DNA from: Zhihengliuella sp. ISTPL4
GTDB lineage: Bacteria > Actinomycetota > Actinomycetes > Actinomycetales > Microbacteriaceae
DNA length: 64,000 nucleotides
Direction: 5' to 3'
Assembly: GCF_002848265.1 (NCBI RefSeq)
Contig: NZ_CP025422.1
Coordinates: 496,001-560,000 of the forward strand
Translations under genes and position numbers: made by a program
Shown here: positions 63,633-64,000 of the stretch, in pieces
Layout of the letters: each line of letters opens with the position of its first letter
How positions within the stretch are numbered: the first letter of the stretch is position 1
Notes under the pieces: generated by a model
Told to the model about the DNA's origin: nothing
The model's input: only the letters and a program-made list of their open reading frames with translations
The model's database searches: none

Positions 63633-64000
63633 TTGACCCCGGACTCGCCGCAGTTATCGCGGCATGCGTCTCGCTGCTGCTAGGTCTTGCGAGCATCTGG
63701 CGTTCTGCGTTCGACTCCCGAAGGGCAGACCGCCGGGAGCGCCAGCAGCGCCGTGCTGAGGCATACGTCAAGGTGCTACGCATAGTTGAGACGCGTGGGC
63801 TCGCAGTCCAAGACGAGATGTACAACTACACCGAAACCGGTGACACCGCATACGATGTCTACGCTCCGACGCTTCCGAAGCGAGACATCAGCATGCCGGA
63901 TCGAAACGACAGAGCTGAAGCCCGAGCCCTCCTCGCGGCGTTCGGAACGGTCGCAACACGCCAGGCGTTCGAGAAGTGGCTTGCGGTAGTCGTCGAATGG
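63629..64000 (+). CDS. Membrane-anchored protein, cut by the window edge
   Basis: The first 124 codons are seen; the frame is open to the window end. One N-terminal membrane helix (IDPGLAAVIAACVSLLLGLA, about 2-23), then a charged stretch with Arg/Glu-rich helices (about 28-50). The four-base overlap with the GIY-YIG gene suggests joint translation. Not recognised; small single-helix proteins with cytoplasmic tails are common in defence operons as membrane effectors, but that is speculation here. Confidence 0.6.
   Translation, partial: MIDPGLAAVIAACVSLLLGLASIWRSAFDSRRADRRERQQRRAEAYVKVLRIVETRGLAVQDEMYNYTETGDTAYDVYAPTLPKRDISMPDRNDRAEARALLAAFGTVATRQAFEKWLAVVVEW

Larger units (their letters stand above)
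52140..64000. mobile_element. Integrated element in comEC (left end and first 11.9 kb)
   Basis: The element begins at or just after base 52140, where comEC homology stops, and continues past the right edge of the window. It carries three tyrosine-recombinase genes and a small accessory gene at the left end, then a gene-poor stretch, then SIR2, PD-(D/E)XK and GIY-YIG type genes. Base composition falls visibly and third-position GC is lower than in the flanking core genes. Exact ends and any duplicated target bases cannot be fixed because the right junction is outside. Confidence 0.75.

Noticed and set aside
52140-64000. CRISPR array or tRNA attachment site in the element
   Set aside because: No regularly spaced repeats and no tRNA fold were found in this part; the only tRNA in the window is at 36786-36858.

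Overview
The window is high-GC, densely packed chromosomal DNA from a Gram-positive actinobacterium, most likely Microbacteriaceae and probably Microbacterium. The evidence is the short overlapping start/stop junctions (ATGA, GTGA), the ileS leader with a T-box, the order rne - rplU - rpmA - obgE - proB - proA - nadD - rsfS, the ileS - folC - DUF4233 - ndk run, and the leuS - comEA - comEC neighbourhood. The genus is an inference from gene order and protein flavour; no search was run.

Layout of the core part (1-52140). 1-9920: an apparent operon for peptide or N-acyl/D-amino acid use (N-acylamino acid racemase/OSBS-like enolase, class IV aminotransferase, M19 dipeptidase, class I amidotransferase, serine hydrolase, then a complete dipeptide-type ABC importer). 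9910-16529: a pentapeptide-like protein, then T-box - ileS - folC - DUF4233 - ndk. 16598-28065: VKOR, RNase E/G, DUF4031, ribosomal proteins L21/L27, ObgE, proline biosynthesis (proB/proA), NadD, RsfS, an SDR. 28127-36645: a small acidic protein, a DUF3500 lipoprotein, a DUF418 membrane protein, and a four-gene efflux operon (lipoprotein, adaptor, ATPase, FtsX-type permease) divergent from a two-component system. 36786-43894: tRNA-Ala(GGC), a flavin monooxygenase, membrane proteins, an NAD(P)-binding protein, a GH3 hydrolase, an App1-type phosphatase, DedA. 43936-50229: pabB, leuS, comEA and two membrane-protein genes.

The accessory part (about 52140-64000, running off the right edge) begins inside comEC. 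comEC reads normally up to the codons for GWVIAACD, where the reading is replaced by foreign sequence; the expected continuation (VGQGDA and the metallo-beta-lactamase domain) is not seen anywhere to the right in the window. comEC also carries a one-base frameshift at a run of seven G. The insert starts with three overlapping tyrosine-recombinase genes and a small coiled-coil protein (Tn554/recombinase-in-trio style), then a gene-poor stretch, then a SIR2-family protein divergent from a protein ending in a PD-(D/E)XK nuclease-like domain, then a GIY-YIG-type protein overlapping a truncated membrane protein. The SIR2/nuclease pair is the best candidate here for an undescribed defence system.

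Other notable points are a REP-like palindrome in the ileS T-box leader plus a related tandem repeat carried in frame inside ileS, and an 11-bp-spaced direct repeat between the two-component system and the efflux operon that looks like an OmpR/PhoB-type operator.
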